A DNA stretch of 64,000 bases from Parafrankia discariae (GCF_000373365.1 NZ_KB891208.1:186001-250000); one strand, 5' to 3'; counted from the stretch's first letter, positions 9,722-18,706 are shown. Notes: generated by a model from the letters alone, not told the origin. Numbers and translations are program-made.

Positions 9722-11086
9722 TCACCCGGCGGCGACAGCTCCGGGTCGGCCGGCGCCGGCACGTTCGAGCAGGCCGACGGGGTCGGCGCAGAGCGCGTCC
9801 ACCGCCCGCCGGACCAGCGCCGGGTCGAAGGTGCTCGCGTGGAAGGCGGCGCTGACCTGCAGCCGGCCCATGATCTCCGTGAGCGTGAACGTGACCAGCT
9901 CCGGGTGGCCCGGGGTGCTCGCCGCGAGGAACCGGGGCGGGCAGCCGGCCCGCCAGGACACCCGCTCGATCTCGCGCAGGCGCCCCAGATAGTTCAGGAC
10001 CAGCGACGGCCGGGGCGTGGCCCGCACCGTCCGGGCCGGGCCGGCGGGCCGGCGGAGCTGGGCGCGCGCGGCCAGCAGGGTCATCGTGGCCAGCGGGCGT
10101 CCCGCGCCGAGCCCGGTGTCGAGCGCGCCGGCGATCGACACCGGGTCCAGCGGGTCGGGCGGGTCCAGGTACACCCCGACGCTGAAGTTCCCATGCAGGT
10201 CGGCCGGGCCGGGCAGGTAGCGGCGGTTGTCCGCGAGGACGTGCAGCCCGGGTGACGGCGGCAGCCCGGTCTCGATCAGCGCCGCCCGGGCGGCGGCGAA
10301 CAGGACGGCCGTCCTGGTGACACCGGGTGTGTTGCGGGCCCGCCAGCGGCGCAGCGCCGGCAGCACGGCCGGGTCGCCGGCGCCGGACGCCGAGGCGAAG
10401 TCCGGCCGCCAGGGACGGTGCGGGGTTCCCGGCGGCTCGGCGGCGATCGTGTCCCGCCGGGCCCGCGCGGTCGCGGACAGCCGGCGGGGGTCGCGGGCGT
10501 AGCGCTCGGCGAGGGCCGTCGCGAGCGGGTGCCGCGGGCCGGTGCGGACCATCGCGGTCGGCGGCGCGCCGTCCTGCGCCCGTGCCGTGAGCTCGGCGAG
10601 GAACGCCAGGGCCGGCCGGCCGTCCAGCAGGGGATGCTCGACGGACACCGCCACCAGACCGTCGCCGGTCGCCATCCGGAACGGCAGGTCGGGGTCGGCC
10701 CGGTCGTACAGGTGCCGCTGCCAGGCGTCGGGGTCGCCCGCGGGGCCGTCGAGCTCGAGCACCATCCGGTCGCAGAAGTCGTCCAGCTCGGCCGGTGGCA
10801 CGGGGAACCAGCGGGTCACGGCGGATGGTCCGGGCCGGGCGGGGGTGAACAGCGTCCCGGGACGGCGGAACAGCCGGTGGCCGGGGTCCAGCGCGGCGAG
10901 CCGGCGCAGGGTGGCGCGCATCGCGTCGGCACTCGGGGCGTCGACGCCCGCCAGCGTGATGATCGTGCGGGTGCCCCGCCAGGCCCGGTCGCGCCCGGGC
11001 ATGCGGGTGCCGACGTGCCGGCGCACCCGTCCGGCGCCCCCGACTGTGGTCGCCGTCGTTGCGGTCGTCCCGGGCGGGGCCGTCAT
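9722..11086 (-). CDS. Condensation-domain-like acyltransferase
   Basis: 454-aa protein resembling the chloramphenicol acetyltransferase/NRPS-condensation fold used by PapA-type acyltransferases. The active-site-like sequence VSVEHPLLDGRP matches HHxxxDG except that the first His is Glu; the second, catalytic His and the DG are kept. A later NFSVGVYLDPPD/LVLNYLGRL region resembles the floor-loop half. The ATG at 11086 has a strong SD (AAGGAGG). It overlaps the flippase stop as ATGA, so it is the last cistron of the six-gene chain. It may acylate the glycan product. The family call is an inference from motif and fold pattern. Confidence 0.68.
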   Translation of the reverse strand: MTAPPGTTATTATTVGGAGRVRRHVGTRMPGRDRAWRGTRTIITLAGVDAPSADAMRATLRRLAALDPGHRLFRRPGTLFTPARPGPSAVTRWFPVPPAELDDFCDRMVLELDGPAGDPDAWQRHLYDRADPDLPFRMATGDGLVAVSVEHPLLDGRPALAFLAELTARAQDGAPPTAMVRTGPRHPLATALAERYARDPRRLSATARARRDTIAAEPPGTPHRPWRPDFASASGAGDPAVLPALRRWRARNTPGVTRTAVLFAAARAALIETGLPPSPGLHVLADNRRYLPGPADLHGNFSVGVYLDPPDPLDPVSIAGALDTGLGAGRPLATMTLLAARAQLRRPAGPARTVRATPRPSLVLNYLGRLREIERVSWRAGCPPRFLAASTPGHPELVTFTLTEIMGRLQVSAAFHASTFDPALVRRAVDALCADPVGLLERAGAGRPGAVAAG

Positions 11087-12486
11087 CGATGTCCTCCTTG
11101 TGGCGCTGCGAGCGGTGCCGCCTGCGGCGGTGCCTGAGTGGCTACCTGGAGTGGTGCCTGAGGCGCTGGCCGGGGCGCGGAGATCTCCGGCTGGCACGGA
11201 CTCGCCGGCTGATACGGACTCGCCGGCTGGCGCGGGTTCGCCGAGCGGCGCGGGCGGGGCCACGGCCGGCCGGTCCGCTCGCCGACGAGCACGATCACCG
11301 CGGCGACGAACTGCGCTCCGGCCCAGGCCAGACCGACCCCGAGCAACCCGATGCGCTGGCCCAGCAGCAGCGCGCTGCCCGGGACCAGCACGGCGAGCAG
11401 CAGGTGCATCCGGACGATCCAGCCGACCCGCAGCTGGGCCCGCGCGGCGCAGATCGCCAGCGTGACGACCGTCCGGCCGAGGCTGCCGAGAAGCAGCAGG
11501 CGGAACAGGCCGGCGCCCTCCTCTGCGTACTGGTTCCCGAACACGCGTAGTAGCAGCGGGGCGCCGAGCTCGGCGACGACCGCGATCACCGCGAGGCCGG
11601 CCAGCGTCCGCCGGCGCATCGTCCGGTGCATGGCGTCGACGTCCGCGCCGGCCTGGGCGCCCTCGACCACCAGGGACGACCCGAGGCCGATCACCAGCGC
11701 GTCCAGGGCCTGGACGATCATCCAGACCAGCCCGAACGGGGCGGCGGCCCGCGGCCCGACCAGAACCACGACCAGCACCGGCAGCAGTGTGACGCCGATC
11801 TGGTCGAGCACCATCGCCGTGGACTCGCCGGCCAGGAACCGGCGGAACGCCCGGCCGTCGGCGCCGGGCTGCGGCTCGGCCGCGGTCGGCAGCACCCGGC
11901 TGAACAGCAGGTAGGCGACCGGCACGGCCGCGATCGCGGCGGGGACGATCCAGGCGGTCAGCAGCGCCCAGGTGGTGCCGCCGACGGCGAGCAGCATCGC
12001 GAACTTCGCGGTGTTGTAAGCGGCGCTCTTCACCGGCACCCAGGGGGCGCGCCGCAGGCCGGTGAGGACGGCGTCCTGCAGCGCGAACACCGACCAGAGG
12101 CCGACGGAGAGCGCGAAGCCGGCCGCGGCCAGCGGGTTGTCGAGCACGGGGAACGCGTCGGTGAGCCGCGGCGCGCCCAGCGCGAACCCCGCGCCGAGCA
12201 GCAGGCTCAGCCCGGCCGCCGTGGCGGTGCCGCCGGCGACCAGCGAGGCGCGTCGCCGCCCGGCCCGGGGCAGGAAGGTGGCGAGCGCCGGCCCCAGATT
12301 GAGCTGGCCCAGCATGGACAGCGCCATCATCGCGGAGACGAGCGCGGTCGCCTCACCGACCGAGGCCCGCGGGGTGGTGTGGGCGGCCGCGATCCAGAAC
12401 CCGGCACCCAGGACTCCCGAGAGCAGCCCGCTCAGCGCGAGTGCCGCGCCGTTGCGGTACAGCGGCGTTCCCACCCGCTCGGTCAC
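11083..12486 (-). CDS. Polysaccharide flippase-like membrane protein
   Basis: 467-aa polytopic protein with about 12-14 hydrophobic helices. It resembles Wzx/MOP-superfamily exporters: it opens NGAALALSGLLSGVLGAGFWIAAAHT and carries a mid-protein GRAFRRFLAGESTAMVLDQIG segment. It probably translocates a lipid-linked glycan across the membrane. The GTG start at 12486 overlaps the upstream stop as GTGA, and its own stop overlaps the acyltransferase start. The C-terminal about 45 residues form a Pro/Gln/Ala-rich tail with repeated QPASPYQPASP-type units. Confidence 0.8.
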   Translation of the reverse strand: MTERVGTPLYRNGAALALSGLLSGVLGAGFWIAAAHTTPRASVGEATALVSAMMALSMLGQLNLGPALATFLPRAGRRRASLVAGGTATAAGLSLLLGAGFALGAPRLTDAFPVLDNPLAAAGFALSVGLWSVFALQDAVLTGLRRAPWVPVKSAAYNTAKFAMLLAVGGTTWALLTAWIVPAAIAAVPVAYLLFSRVLPTAAEPQPGADGRAFRRFLAGESTAMVLDQIGVTLLPVLVVVLVGPRAAAPFGLVWMIVQALDALVIGLGSSLVVEGAQAGADVDAMHRTMRRRTLAGLAVIAVVAELGAPLLLRVFGNQYAEEGAGLFRLLLLGSLGRTVVTLAICAARAQLRVGWIVRMHLLLAVLVPGSALLLGQRIGLLGVGLAWAGAQFVAAVIVLVGERTGRPWPRPRRSANPRQPASPYQPASPCQPEISAPRPAPQAPLQVATQAPPQAAPLAAPQGGHR

Positions 12487-14435
12487 GAGGCACCGCCGGT
12501 CGGGTGAGCGGTCCGCGGCGCGGTGCCGGCGGCCCCGGGAGCGGGAGCGGCGGCCTGGTAGTGGTAGATCCGGGTGTTCGGGGTCGAGTACCACAGACGG
12601 AAACGGCCGGACCGCACCAGCGCCGTCTCCAGCGACCGCAGCGCGCCGGGCGGGGTGAGCCGGTAGATGTCGGCGTACGTCTCCTCGGAGGTGCCGAAGA
12701 CCAGGTAGCCCTCCCGGCCGTACCAGTCCAGCACCGTCGTGACGGCGCCGACGTCCGACGGGCCGAGCGGATGGTCGCGGAGCTCGGCGTGGTCGAGCAG
12801 CGCGGGCACGTTCTGCTCGTTCGGGCCGAAGCGGTCGTAGGTGTCCGCGAGCTTCACCGGGAAGTCGGGCGTGGCGAGCACGATCGGCACACCGGGGGTG
12901 CCGGCGGAGTAGAGATGGTCCGCGGCCCGCACCTCGTCGGGCGGGATGATGTTCATCGCGGCCTGGCCGAAGAACGCCGGGACGAACAGGGCGCCGAGCC
13001 CGGCGGTGACCGCCAGGATCGACGGGGCCCGGCGCGGCCGCCATCCGCCGTCGCCGGGGGCGAGGGCCCGCGCGGCCAGGATCGCCGACCAGGGCAGGGA
13101 GAACAGGACCACCCGAAGGATCCCCTCGCCGCCGTAGTTCTGCCCGACGACCAGGACTCCGGTGGCCAGGACCAGCACGACCGGCACGAGCGCCCAGGCG
13201 TCCCCCTCGGCGGGGCCGGCGGGGCCGGCGGGACCGGGTGAGCCGGCGGGGCGGGGGGACCGCCGCGCCCAGCGCACCGCCCCGACTGCGGCCAGCAGCC
13301 AGATCGACAGGCTCAGCAGTTGGCCGGTCAGGCCGTTGAGATCCTTGCCGGGCATGGGGTCGGGGCGGAACAGCCCCTGCGTCCGTACGTTGTCGATCGG
13401 GTCGACCCCGGAGAACAGCCCGAAGCTGTGCTGCACGAAGCTCAGGTTGGGGATCAGGTAGGCGACGGTCACCACGGCGAGCGTGCCGACCACCCACCAC
13501 GGGCGGACGACGCCGAGCACGGCCAGCCCGGCGACCCCGAGGACCAGCATGTACGGGGTGAGCTGGTGGCTCGCGACCACCGCGACCTGCAGGAGCACCA
13601 CCAGCGCGGCGGTGGCGAGCCGTTCCCGCCGCCCGCCGCGGGGGGCCGCGGTGCGCAGTGGTTCCAGCACGAGCCGCCGGCGCACCAGAGCCCCGGCGGC
13701 CCGCAGCACCACGCGCCGCACCGGGTTCCCGCGGACGTCGCCGAAGTGGTCGAACAGCAGGATGAAGATGCCCAGGGAGAGGGCGAAGGCGAACGCCTGC
13801 GGCGCGAAGTAGCTCTGGCCCACCCAGTTCGTCAGCGCGAACAGCAGGGCGGCGAGCTGGCCGAGCCGGGCGTCCCCGAGCAGCCGGCGGCCGAGGGCGG
13901 CGACGCCGACCGTGCTGACCAGCGTGAAGAAGACCTCGGCCCAGCCGGCGTAGTCGACCGGGTTCGGCCGGCCCGCCAGCCACGAGAACGCGGCCGCCAC
14001 GGCGAAGAACCCCGGCCACCGATGGTAGATGTCGATGCCCGCGGTGACCGACCCGTGCAGCTCGATGTACCTGGTGACCCCGATGTGCTTGTAGACCCAG
14101 AAGTACTGCGGGGTGGCCGAGACCGCCGGGACGGTCCCGTAGAGCGCGACCACCAGCGCGGCGGTGGCCAGGGCGATCAGCCCCGGTCGGGACCGGGCCT
14201 GGCAGACGCCCGCCGCGGCCGCCGCCAGCAGCAGCGCGATCCCGGCGAACCAGGTGGCGGGCAGCGCCGGCAGCAGGCCGTAGTCGTTCATCCGGGCCAG
14301 GTCGATGTCGCCCAGCGAGACCAGCCACAGCAGGAGGCCGGCGCCGGTGAGCGCCACCGGCACCGCGACGGCCGCGTCCGGGCGCGGCACCGCCCAGGTC
14401 GCGGCACGCCACCCGCGCGGCGCGATCGTGCTCAC
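12483..14435 (-). CDS. Large polytopic membrane protein, possible GT-C-type transferase or polymerase
   Basis: 650-aa protein with many membrane helices, an early loop YFWVYKHIGVTRYIELHGS and a soluble-looking C-terminal part (AADHLYSAGTPGVPIVLATPDFPVKLADTY). The topology fits GT-C glycosyltransferases or polysaccharide polymerases, which use lipid-phosphate-sugar donors; no diagnostic motif proves it. The GTG at 14435 overlaps the upstream stop as GTGA, and its TGA overlaps the flippase GTG. The context of two GT2 genes upstream and a flippase downstream supports a role in glycan assembly. Confidence 0.7.
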   Translation of the reverse strand: MSTIAPRGWRAATWAVPRPDAAVAVPVALTGAGLLLWLVSLGDIDLARMNDYGLLPALPATWFAGIALLLAAAAAGVCQARSRPGLIALATAALVVALYGTVPAVSATPQYFWVYKHIGVTRYIELHGSVTAGIDIYHRWPGFFAVAAAFSWLAGRPNPVDYAGWAEVFFTLVSTVGVAALGRRLLGDARLGQLAALLFALTNWVGQSYFAPQAFAFALSLGIFILLFDHFGDVRGNPVRRVVLRAAGALVRRRLVLEPLRTAAPRGGRRERLATAALVVLLQVAVVASHQLTPYMLVLGVAGLAVLGVVRPWWVVGTLAVVTVAYLIPNLSFVQHSFGLFSGVDPIDNVRTQGLFRPDPMPGKDLNGLTGQLLSLSIWLLAAVGAVRWARRSPRPAGSPGPAGPAGPAEGDAWALVPVVLVLATGVLVVGQNYGGEGILRVVLFSLPWSAILAARALAPGDGGWRPRRAPSILAVTAGLGALFVPAFFGQAAMNIIPPDEVRAADHLYSAGTPGVPIVLATPDFPVKLADTYDRFGPNEQNVPALLDHAELRDHPLGPSDVGAVTTVLDWYGREGYLVFGTSEETYADIYRLTPPGALRSLETALVRSGRFRLWYSTPNTRIYHYQAAAPAPGAAGTAPRTAHPTGGAS

Positions 14436-14905
14436 CGTCCGTCCGCCGCTCGCGCCGCCTCCACCGGTTTCGCCGGACGGGCCGGTCGTGCCGAAGGGGC
14501 CGGGCGCGCCGGGGCGGTCGGTCGCTCCGTGGTGGTCGGTCGCTTCGTGGTGGCCGGGCGGCGCAGGTGCGCGGTGAGGATCACCGCGGCGAGCACCCCG
14601 AGGACTGCGGCGGCCGGGGCCGGGCGCCACCACCGCAGCCAGACCATCGCCAGCGCGCAGACCGTCTCGACGGCGAGGCTGAAGGCGCAGGCCAGCATGA
14701 TCCAGGTGGCGGTGTCCGGCCGCGGCGCCCGGATGATCCGGGGCAGCAGGGCCACGACGGCCGCGCCCGGCAGCAGCGCCGCGGTGACCAGCGCGGCGAG
14801 CGGGCGCAGCGGGCCGGTGTACCCCGCCGCGACCATCCCCGCGGTCACCGCGGCGACGGCCAGCAGCGCCAGGTGCACGGCGCGGTCGAGTCGGGGGTCG
14901 CTCAC
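14432..14905 (-). CDS. Small four-helix membrane protein
   Basis: 157-aa hydrophobic protein with about four predicted membrane helices (LALLAVAAVTAGMVAAGY, LAALVTAALLPGAAVVALL, IMLACAFSLAVETVCALAMVW, AAAVLGVLAAVILTAHL) and a Thr/Pro/Ala/Arg-rich C-terminal tail of about 45 residues. I do not recognise a family. GTGA overlaps on both sides tie its translation to the double-headed glycosyltransferase and the large membrane protein, suggesting an accessory subunit of the glycan machinery. Confidence 0.72.
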   Translation of the reverse strand: MSDPRLDRAVHLALLAVAAVTAGMVAAGYTGPLRPLAALVTAALLPGAAVVALLPRIIRAPRPDTATWIMLACAFSLAVETVCALAMVWLRWWRPAPAAAVLGVLAAVILTAHLRRPATTKRPTTTERPTAPARPAPSARPARPAKPVEAARAADGR

Positions 14906-17349
14906 CGGGCGTCGGCCTCCCGCCCCCGCCGGGCCGCACGGTCGGTCGACCGCCGCGCGTACCGCGACCGCGCGTAGTAGACCGGGCCGGCGGCGAATCC
15001 GGCCCATTCGCGAGCGGCGAGCGCCCGCCCGAGCGACGGCCCCCCGGCACCGCCGCGGCTGTCGTCGGCCCCAGCCCCAGCCCCAGCCCCAGCCCCAGCC
15101 CCGGCCCCGGCCCCGGCGGGGCCGCCGCCGCGCAGGGTCAGGGCCCGCAGGTGACCGGCGGCCGCCGGGATCCGACGGATCATCCGGGACCGGCTGCACG
15201 GGTCGGCGAGGTGCTTGCTCAGGTAGGCGGACAGGCCCGTCCCGTAGCCGAAGAGCTGGCGGCGCAGCGCGTCGAGATCGGCCCGGTGGCTGTGCCAGGC
15301 CAGTGCGGACGGCTCGTAGGCGAGCGCGTGCCCGGCCAGCAGCACCCGCAGGAACAGGTCGATGTCCTCGCCGCCGCCGGTCGGTGTGCCGGCGCCGAGC
15401 GCCGCGTCGAAGCCGCCGAGCGCGCGCAGCGTCGCCGTGCGGACCGCGAAGTTCGCGCCGGTGCCGAGCAGCCCGGCGGTGAACGGGTGCAGCGCGGACG
15501 GCCCGGTAACCGCGTCGTACACCTCGGGCCGGCAGTTCGTCCCCCAGCTCACCCGGGCGTCGAAGTAGCGCTCGGCCGCGCTGTCCAGGGTGGCGGCGGG
15601 GACGAGCCCGGTGACGCAGGCGACGTCCGCGCGCCGGGTGAAACCGCGGACGAGCCCGCGCACCCACCACGGGTCGACGGCGACGTCGTCGTCGGTGAAC
15701 GCGACCACCTCGCCGGTGGCCGCCGCCAGCCCGCGGTTGCGGGCCCGGGACAGCCCGGGGAGATCCTCACGCACATACCGGAAACGCGGGTCCCCGCCGA
15801 CCTCCCGGTCGAACGCCGCCCGGGTGAGGCCGTCGGTCGGCGCGTTGTCGACGATGACGATCTCCAGGTCGGGGTACCGCAGCGCGCGCAGCCGTCCCAG
15901 GCAGGCCGGCAGGAGCGCGGCCCGGTCCCGGGTGCAGACGATGACACTCACCCGCTCGACCGGCTCGGCTTGGTTGACCGGCTCGGCTTGGTTGACCGGG
16001 CCGAACCGGGCGATGTCCGCCCGGACGCCGGCGAGCTCGGCGGCGAGGTCGCGTTCGGCGGTGGCGCGGACCGCGGCGGCGGTCACGGTGCCCTCGGCCG
16101 GCACCAGGCCGACGAAGCCGACGGGAACGCCGTCCCACCGGACGAGAACCCGGGCCTGGCGGTAGCCCTCAGGCCCGTCCGCCGTCGAGCCGGGGATGGC
16201 GGTCGGGCGCCGGGGGGTGGCGGTCGGGTCGGCCAGGTCCAGCTCGCCCGGCCAGACGGCTCCCGACCAGCGGGTCCCCGGGCCTTCGCCGCTGACGGCG
16301 GCGGGCGGCCGGTGGGTGGCGCGGGGGCCGCGGGTGGCGAGCAGGCCGCGGGCGTAACCGGCGGCGGTGAGGGCGAGGCCGGCCGCGGCCGCCGCCGCGC
16401 GCCGGCGGTCGCCCCGGTGGCGCAGGTCGCGCGCCACGGCCTGGGGCAGCACCGAGCGCAGGTAGGCCCGCTCGGACGCGAGTGCCGGCCCGGAGCCGAC
16501 CCGTGCGCTCACCATGGCCTTCGACAGCCCCTCCGCGTAGCAGCGGCGCCGGAAGTAGTCCCAGGTCGCCCGCTCGTCCGTGACCTGATGGGTGACGACC
16601 GCGTCCGGGACATGCAGGACCGACGCCCCGGGGACGTCCCGGTGGACCCGGATGTAGAGCTCGGTCTCCTCGCAGCCCAGCGGCGTCGCGCCCAGGCGGC
16701 CCAGCCCGTCGGTGAAACCGGCGACGGACGTCCACGCGGAGCGGCGCAGTGACATCGCCGCGCCGATCGGGTTGCGGATCGGCGCGACGGTGGTCGGCAA
16801 CCCCGGATAGCTGCAGCCCACGACCCAGCCGAACTCCGGCGGGAACCAGTGGGGCCGGGCGCCGGGCCAGTCGGGCACGACGAGGCCACCGACACCCTGC
16901 ACCGCCGGGTCGGCGTAGTGCGGGAGCAACCGGGCGAGCCACTCGACCTCGGCGCGTGCGTCGTCGTCCAGGAACGCGACTACCTCGGAGGTCGACAGCT
17001 CGACCCCCGTGTTGCGGGCACCGGACAGGCCCCGCGGATGCGTGTTCGGGACGACGGTGACACCGGCCGCTCCGAACGCAGCCCGGGCCCGGTGCAGCAG
17101 GGCCTCGTTGTGATCCACCACGAGAATGATCTCGGCTGCCGGCCGTCGCTGGCCGATGATGCTGTCCACGGCGGTGCGGATGCACTCCCACCGGGCCTCG
17201 GTATAAGCGCAGATCACGACGGAGGCGGAAGTGAGAGCCGAACTGGATTCCGCGGCCGGGCCGGGCGCCGGTGCCGGGCTGGAGGTCAGCGTCGGGCTGG
17301 AGGCCGGTGTCGGGCTGGAGGCCGGTGCCGAGCTGGGCGCGCGGGTCAC
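14902..17349 (-). CDS. Double-headed family 2 glycosyltransferase
   Basis: 815-aa protein with two complete GT-A (GT2) domains. Domain 1 (about residues 40-280) has SVVICAYTEARW, LVVDHNEALL, GLSGARNTGV and the metal site FLDDDARAE. Domain 2 (about 463-740) has VSVIVCTRDRAALLPACLGRL, GLSRARNRGL, FTDDDVAVD and GGGEDIDLFLRV. Between them lies a linker of about 180 residues. Near the C-terminus a Gly-Ala tract is encoded by eight hexanucleotide units. The two heads probably add two sugars in sequence. The GTG at 17349 overlaps the upstream GT2 stop. Two separate upstream GTs are the usual arrangement, so the fusion is notable. Confidence 0.85.
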   Translation of the reverse strand: MTRAPSSAPASSPTPASSPTLTSSPAPAPGPAAESSSALTSASVVICAYTEARWECIRTAVDSIIGQRRPAAEIILVVDHNEALLHRARAAFGAAGVTVVPNTHPRGLSGARNTGVELSTSEVVAFLDDDARAEVEWLARLLPHYADPAVQGVGGLVVPDWPGARPHWFPPEFGWVVGCSYPGLPTTVAPIRNPIGAAMSLRRSAWTSVAGFTDGLGRLGATPLGCEETELYIRVHRDVPGASVLHVPDAVVTHQVTDERATWDYFRRRCYAEGLSKAMVSARVGSGPALASERAYLRSVLPQAVARDLRHRGDRRRAAAAAAGLALTAAGYARGLLATRGPRATHRPPAAVSGEGPGTRWSGAVWPGELDLADPTATPRRPTAIPGSTADGPEGYRQARVLVRWDGVPVGFVGLVPAEGTVTAAAVRATAERDLAAELAGVRADIARFGPVNQAEPVNQAEPVERVSVIVCTRDRAALLPACLGRLRALRYPDLEIVIVDNAPTDGLTRAAFDREVGGDPRFRYVREDLPGLSRARNRGLAAATGEVVAFTDDDVAVDPWWVRGLVRGFTRRADVACVTGLVPAATLDSAAERYFDARVSWGTNCRPEVYDAVTGPSALHPFTAGLLGTGANFAVRTATLRALGGFDAALGAGTPTGGGEDIDLFLRVLLAGHALAYEPSALAWHSHRADLDALRRQLFGYGTGLSAYLSKHLADPCSRSRMIRRIPAAAGHLRALTLRGGGPAGAGAGAGAGAGAGAGADDSRGGAGGPSLGRALAAREWAGFAAGPVYYARSRYARRSTDRAARRGREADAR
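15069..15116. repeat. Hexanucleotide repeat inside the GT2 fusion gene
   Basis: Five CCCCAG units followed by three CCCCGG units (plus-strand reading) encode the Gly-Ala tract at about residues 745-760 of the double glycosyltransferase. Gain or loss of whole units keeps the frame, so the tract can vary in length without truncating the protein. Confidence 0.85.
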
Positions 17350-18293
17350 GCGCGCTCGGCCCGGGTCTCGTCCACCCAGGCGTGCGCGGTGGCGGAGACG
17401 CGGATTCCGGGGTGGCCGGCCGCCGCCCACGGCACCCGGGCGCGCGGCGGCGCGCCGGCGAGGGCCCCGGCGGGCTCCTGCGCCGGCGCGCCGGCGCAGG
17501 CACCGACCGGCTGCCGTAGCGGCCCGCGGGACGCCGCCGCCCGTGACTCCCGGTACCGCGATTCGGCCATGATCGTGCGCAGCACCCGCAGGCCGTCCGA
17601 GACGGCGTTGAGGTTGCTGGCGCCGTGGATGCGCGGATGCTCGAAGCTGGGCATCTCGACGACCCGGAGCCCGGCCCGGGCGATGCGGATGTTGATGAGC
17701 GTCTCGACCTCGAAGCCGTCGCCCCACTGGCGCTCCGGCCCGTGATCGCCGGGCGCGAGGTCGAGAACGGGCAGGCAGTGCCGCCAGAAGGCGTTGTAGC
17801 CGTAGCACAGGTCGGAGTAGTGGCACCTGATCAGGCCGTTGACCAGGCCGCTCAGGGCAAGGTTGCCCGCGTGCCGCAGCCGGGTGATGTCGCTGCTGCC
17901 GCCGCCCGGCAGAAAGCGGGAGCCCTTCGCGAAGTCGGCGCCCGCGCGGAGCACCCGGACGAAGTCGGTGATCTCGCCGGGGTCGGCTGAACCGTCCGCG
18001 TCGAACATCACGAGGATGTCGCCGGTGGCGGCGGCGAAACCGCAGGCGAGCGCGTTGCCCTTGCCGCGGCGGTTCTGGTGTACGACGACGACGTCCGGGC
18101 GCAGCCGGCGCGCCACGGCGACCGTGTCGTCGGTGGAGCGGCCGTCCACCAGGACGATCTCCGCGTCAGCCGGCAGCCGACGCAGGACATGGGGCAGGTT
18201 GCGCGCCTCGTTGAGCGTCGGGACGACGACGCTGACGGTGGGCGTGCCCACCGTCGGCGCGGTCGCGGTCGGGGCGTGCGGATCGGATGTCAT
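17346..18293 (-). CDS. GT2 glycosyltransferase, polyprenyl-phosphate sugar transferase-like
   Basis: 315-aa protein with a DPM1-type GT2 core: VSVVVPTLNEARNLPHVL, IVLVDGRSTDDTV, KGNALACGFAAATGDILVMFDADGS and GSRFLPGGGSSDITRLRHAGN. There are no obvious membrane helices at the C-terminus. It likely transfers a sugar from a nucleotide donor to polyprenyl phosphate, supplying the GT-C-like protein downstream. The C-terminal 65 residues are Ala/Pro-rich and unrelated to the core. The ATG at 18293 follows a GGGGGGAA ribosome site. It is the first gene of the six-gene chain. Confidence 0.85.
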   Translation of the reverse strand: MTSDPHAPTATAPTVGTPTVSVVVPTLNEARNLPHVLRRLPADAEIVLVDGRSTDDTVAVARRLRPDVVVVHQNRRGKGNALACGFAAATGDILVMFDADGSADPGEITDFVRVLRAGADFAKGSRFLPGGGSSDITRLRHAGNLALSGLVNGLIRCHYSDLCYGYNAFWRHCLPVLDLAPGDHGPERQWGDGFEVETLINIRIARAGLRVVEMPSFEHPRIHGASNLNAVSDGLRVLRTIMAESRYRESRAAASRGPLRQPVGACAGAPAQEPAGALAGAPPRARVPWAAAGHPGIRVSATAHAWVDETRAERA

Positions 18294-18355
18294 TTCCCCC
18301 CCTGGGAACGGGCATCACGGTCGAGCTGGGACGCAGGCGTCCTGGCCGCCGGTCA

Positions 18356-18369
18356 CGACAGGCCTGTCG
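18356..18369. promoter_or_regulatory. Perfect 14-bp palindrome upstream of the GT2 operon
   Basis: cgacaggcctgtcg reads identically on both strands and lies 62 bases upstream of the GT2 start codon. The size and position suit a dimeric repressor site; the regulator is unknown. Confidence 0.45.
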
Positions 18370-18454
18370 CCCACCGTTGCCAGAGTGGGCACCACGCGTC
18401 AGCAGGCGGATCAGATTGATCCTCGAAGTGCTGGTCATGGACACGATGCGCGAT

Positions 18455-18477
18455 AGGAATCAAATTCCTGCGCAGGA
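18455..18477. promoter_or_regulatory. Overlapping inverted repeats, candidate operator
   Basis: aggaat-caa-attcct (18455-18469) is a 6+6 dyad. Its right arm is reused in the palindrome tcctgcgcagga (18466-18477), giving three alternating half-sites in 23 bases. It lies in the AT-richer part of the operon leader about 165 bases before the first start codon. Confidence 0.4.
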
Positions 18478-18706
18478 GTCGACCTGAAAGTAATCGGCCG
18501 AACTCATGTGCATGCGGCGTCGCTCTACGCAACCGTCACCAGATGGTTACGGGGAAGGTGTCCCGGTGGCAGGGTGGCGCGGGCCGCGCGCTTTCGGTGA
18601 GCACTCCCGAACGGGGGCGCGCCGCGCTCCGGAGTCCCGGTGGCCCTAGGGCGGCGGCGATCCGGGCTTCGCGCCGGTCCGGCGGCGGCGTCGCCGAAAC
18701 GACCGG

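Larger units (their letters stand above)
18294..18706. other. Leader region of the six-gene glycan operon
   Basis: 413 bases with no protein-like frame. It is less GC-rich than its surroundings at 18440-18510 and contains the two palindromic sites listed separately. It separates the GT4 gene from the GT2 operon, both on the minus strand, so it should contain the promoter for the latter. Confidence 0.6.

Noticed and set aside
11083-14412. 1109-aa minus-strand frame as one giant protein
   Set aside because: Only the last 467 codons (from GTG 12486) are flippase-like. The upstream part is an out-of-frame reading of the polytopic membrane gene.
12483-15050. 855-aa version of the polytopic membrane protein
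   Set aside because: The first about 205 residues are low-complexity and overlap neighbouring genes; GTG 14435 with a GTGA overlap fits the operon.
13320-15482. 720-aa plus-strand frame in the glycan region
   Set aside because: Antisense to three coupled minus-strand genes; Arg/Gly/His-rich composition.
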